Below are positions 14,916 to 17,144 of a stretch of 17,144 bases of DNA, piece after piece. The number at the start of each line of letters is the position of its first letter. The first letter of the stretch is position 1. The stretch is from an uncultured Prevotella sp. (GTDB lineage Bacteria; Bacteroidota; Bacteroidia; Bacteroidales; Bacteroidaceae). Location of the stretch: NCBI GenBank assembly GCA_937916075.1, contig CALGHW010000426.1, positions 1 through 17,144 of the forward strand, given 5' to 3'. The notes beneath the pieces are model-generated. The model ran no database searches. It was not told the origin of the DNA and saw only the letters and a program-made list of their open reading frames with translations. Made by a program: the position numbers and the translations under genes.

Positions 14916-17144
14916 CTGTAAAAGTCCTCATCAAAATCCAGTCCGCCGTCGTTCTGCGGGCTGTTGTTGTTATTGGTATTGTTGCCGGGCTGTTGCTGGT
15001 TGCCCTGCGTGTTGTCGTCCTCTTCCGGCTCGGGTTGCTGCTCCACCTGCTCGGGGATGTTGAGCAACTGCTCTTTGCTGACTGGCAGCGGCGCGAATTT
15101 CTCCTCGAAGAAGCGCTCGTAGTCCACATAGCTGTAGCGGGTGCCCAGGAGCTTGAGGTTCTCGTCGCTGATGATGATTCGCCGGCATCCCTTCAGGCGT
15201 GTGGCCATCGTGGGGTCGGCATAGAGCTGCCGGGCATACTGCAGGGCCTCGTCGTAGTTCAGGAAGCCGCGCACCATCATACGGCTGATGCCGTTGTCGT
15301 CGTCCACACTGATGTCGAAGTTGCGCACCATGAAGTTGGAGAAGTTATACTTGGCCAGGTCATAGAGCAGCTGGTTGCCGTTGAGCGAGTCGGGCTGATA
15401 GGCCAGGAGGAACACGAAGCCCACATTACGGTCGGTGCTGAGCGTGTCGTTCTTGGTGGAGTCGGTGTCGGCCAGGACCTGCCCTCGCCGCGACCAGATG
15501 TCACCAATGTCAAACTTGCCTCCGTGCAGGGTGCGTCCGGCCTGCACGCCCTTGATAATCATGCCGGCCATCTCGGTCACCTCGCTCTGCGGATACTTCT
15601 CCACCACGGTCTTGAGGTCGGCCACACAGCCGGTGGCGTCGCCCTCATTGAGTTTGCCCAGCGCGCCGATAAAGATAAACTTGGGCCGGTTTTGTCCTAA
15701 GGGGAACCGGTCGGCCGACACTTGGGTGTTGGCCTTCACCTCTTGGTAGCGGTCGGCCTTGAAGGCATCATAAGTGGCGGCATAAAGCGAGTCTTCGATA
15801 TGCACGCCAAACTTGGCGTTCTCCACAAAGTAAGGGTCGGTCACCAATACCGTCCACTGGCTTTCGGGGTATTGGCTCTTCAGCTTGGCCAGACAGGCGT
15901 CGGCCTTGCCCGTGTTGCTCATCCGGGCGTAGAGCAGATAGAGGTGATACCAGGCCTCGTCGTTCTTGTCGTAGTCGGCATATTGCGTGGTGAGCCTCAC
16001 GAGTGCCTTCTCGCCCAGTCCCAGGTTGTCGAGCTTGTCCTTGAAGATGACGCCCGAGTGAAACAGTCCGTCCTTGATGATGTCGTCGCTGGCCGCCTTC
16101 TGCTCGTCCGTGAAGGGTATCTGGGCCAGGTAATACTCCCGGTTGTGGGGGTCGGCGGCGGGGTCGTCTTTCTTCTCCTTGTCCTGGCTGTCCTTGTCGT
16201 CCTGCGATTCCTTGTTCTGGCTGTCTTGAGTGCCTCCCACCGAGTCGGTGGCGGCCACCTCTCCACCGCCGGTGGTCCCGGCGTCCAGGTTGACCACGGT
16301 GCGGTTGGTCCGTTGCCAGTTGTCCACATTGTCGCGCTTGCCCCACTGCTGCTGGAAGGCGGTTTTGCCCTGCTGCACGGCCATGGGGTTATAGAAGTAC
16401 CATGTGCCTTGCTGGTTGGTCGTGGCGGCGGTATTGTTGGCGGTGGCGTTGCCGGTGCGGTTGCCCACTGCTCCCTGCTTCTGCAGTTGTTTCTCGGCCT
16501 CAGCCTCCTGGGCGGCCTGTTTTTCCTCTTTTTCCTTTTTCTTCAAGGCCTCTATCACCCGGTCGATAGCCTTGTTGCGGTCGGCCTCGGGCAGTTTGGC
16601 CAGCACCTGGAGCGAGTCCTGCAGGTATACGGCATCCGTGTAGGGCACCAGCTCGTCGAGCACCTTCGACCGGCTGGACAGCTCATTGTAGTCGGGGCGC
16701 TCCTTGTCCAGCAGTCCAATGGCCTCGCCATAGCACCGCTTGGCGTCGCTGTATTTCTCCTTGGCCCAGTAGAGGTTGCCGAGGTGCAGCAGGAGCACGC
16801 CCTTCTCGATGCCGCTGCGGGTGGCCTTCTTGTTGCCGTTCTCGTAGGCGGCAATGGCGTTGGTGGTATCCTTGACGGTGAGATAGATGTTGCCGATGGC
16901 ATAATACACCTGGTCCAGGTAGTCCTTGTTTTTGTCGGAGGCGGCCATCCGCTTCAGCTTACGTATCATCTGCTTGGTGCGCCCCTTGGCCATTACCTCT
17001 GTCTGGGCGATGCGGGCGTTGAACTCCAGCTCGTAAGGCGGGTTCTGGGCCACCACCTTCCGGTAGGCCTTGTAGGCCAGGTCGCGGTTGCCCAGTTCAG
17101 TCTGTATCTGGCCCATGAGGTACCATTCGCGGGCTTTCTGCTTG
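14912..17144 (-). CDS. PorW/SprE-like TPR protein of the type IX secretion system (5' end outside window)
   Basis: At least 743 residues; the frame is open to the window edge, so the start and any lipoprotein signal are not seen. An ATG at 17116 is internal, since KQKAREWYL precedes it in frame. The N-terminal part seen consists of TPR repeats (for instance MGQIQTELGNRDLAYKAYRK, then YYAIGNIYL...DTTNAIAAYENG, and LHLGNLYWAKEKYSDAKRCYGEA). A lysine/glutamate-rich stretch near 16500-16560 follows, then the family hallmark GTWYFYNPMAVQQG (near 16367-16408), a charged low-complexity linker (near 16150-16240), further TPRs and a conserved C-terminal domain (near 15060-15440). The last 45 or so residues are Q/N/E-rich and end in DFDEDFYR. 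PorW/SprE is a lipoprotein needed for secretion and gliding. Its TGA stop overlaps the porX ATG. Confidence 0.8.
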   Translation of the reverse strand, partial: KQKAREWYLMGQIQTELGNRDLAYKAYRKVVAQNPPYELEFNARIAQTEVMAKGRTKQMIRKLKRMAASDKNKDYLDQVYYAIGNIYLTVKDTTNAIAAYENGNKKATRSGIEKGVLLLHLGNLYWAKEKYSDAKRCYGEAIGLLDKERPDYNELSSRSKVLDELVPYTDAVYLQDSLQVLAKLPEADRNKAIDRVIEALKKKEKEEKQAAQEAEAEKQLQKQGAVGNRTGNATANNTAATTNQQGTWYFYNPMAVQQGKTAFQQQWGKRDNVDNWQRTNRTVVNLDAGTTGGGEVAATDSVGGTQDSQNKESQDDKDSQDKEKKDDPAADPHNREYYLAQIPFTDEQKAASDDIIKDGLFHSGVIFKDKLDNLGLGEKALVRLTTQYADYDKNDEAWYHLYLLYARMSNTGKADACLAKLKSQYPESQWTVLVTDPYFVENAKFGVHIEDSLYAATYDAFKADRYQEVKANTQVSADRFPLGQNRPKFIFIGALGKLNEGDATGCVADLKTVVEKYPQSEVTEMAGMIIKGVQAGRTLHGGKFDIGDIWSRRGQVLADTDSTKNDTLSTDRNVGFVFLLAYQPDSLNGNQLLYDLAKYNFSNFMVRNFDISVDDDNGISRMMVRGFLNYDEALQYARQLYADPTMATRLKGCRRIIISDENLKLLGTRYSYVDYERFFEEKFAPLPVSKEQLLNIPEQVEQQPEPEEDDNTQGNQQQPGNNTNNNNSPQNDGGLDFDEDFYR

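Noticed and set aside
14861..15700. 279-codon open frame on the plus strand
   Set aside because: Antisense to the porW/sprE and porX junction; Val/Leu/His-rich translation typical of shadow frames.
1..17144. Mobile elements, CRISPR arrays, tRNA or rRNA genes, defence systems
   Set aside because: No transposase, integrase, regularly spaced repeats, cloverleaf or rRNA sequence was recognised. The PglZ domain in PorX is shared with BREX PglZ proteins, but the receiver domain and context identify T9SS control, not phage defence.

Overview
The window looks like a chromosomal segment from a Bacteroidales bacterium, most likely Prevotellaceae or a close relative. Three things point there. First, gene content: type IX secretion components (PorX, and PorW/SprE), DUF3109 and DUF4834 proteins, and an EtfB-EtfA-acyl-CoA dehydrogenase set. 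Second, promoters: four sites fit the Bacteroidetes pattern TTTG-N19/20-TAnnTTTG (one with a single mismatch). Third, start codons: all but one lack a Shine-Dalgarno sequence, which is normal for the phylum. I see no insertion sequences, phage genes, tRNA, rRNA or CRISPR array; this is mostly housekeeping DNA. The genus assignment is inference.

Layout. (A) 176-3926, minus strand: a complete operon etfB-etfA-acyl-CoA dehydrogenase with a visible promoter (3896-3926) and a terminator hairpin (176-217). It should form an electron-transfer flavoprotein/short-chain acyl-CoA dehydrogenase system, possibly electron-bifurcating. (B) 4032-5400, plus strand: ung (uracil-DNA glycosylase) from its own promoter, which is divergent from the etf promoter, followed by a cysteine-rich DUF3109 protein. 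(C) 8270 down to 5439, minus strand: psd, pssA, a small DUF4834 membrane protein and an AraC-family regulator. Psd and PssA are the two consecutive enzymes that make phosphatidylethanolamine. A strong hairpin lies between psd and pssA. (D) 8286-12814, plus strand: dnaE (replicative DNA polymerase III alpha), then trxA and a small acidic conserved protein. These end at a 21-bp perfect hairpin terminator with a GCAA loop, which probably works in both directions. (E) 17144 down to 12907, minus strand: porW/sprE (5' end beyond the window), porX and tsaE. The porW stop and porX start overlap as ATGA.

Working together: regions A and C are self-contained metabolic units. Region E links a T9SS lipoprotein to the response-regulator/PglZ protein that controls T9SS, with the essential tRNA t6A gene tsaE downstream. 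The psd/dnaE and etfB/ung pairs are divergent, each with back-to-back promoters in under 260 bp. I did not find a clearly undescribed system. The points most worth a second look are the strand-asymmetric psd-pssA hairpin, the porW-porX coupling, the apparently intact PHP metal site in DnaE, and the two small uncharacterised proteins (DUF4834 and the trxA neighbour).
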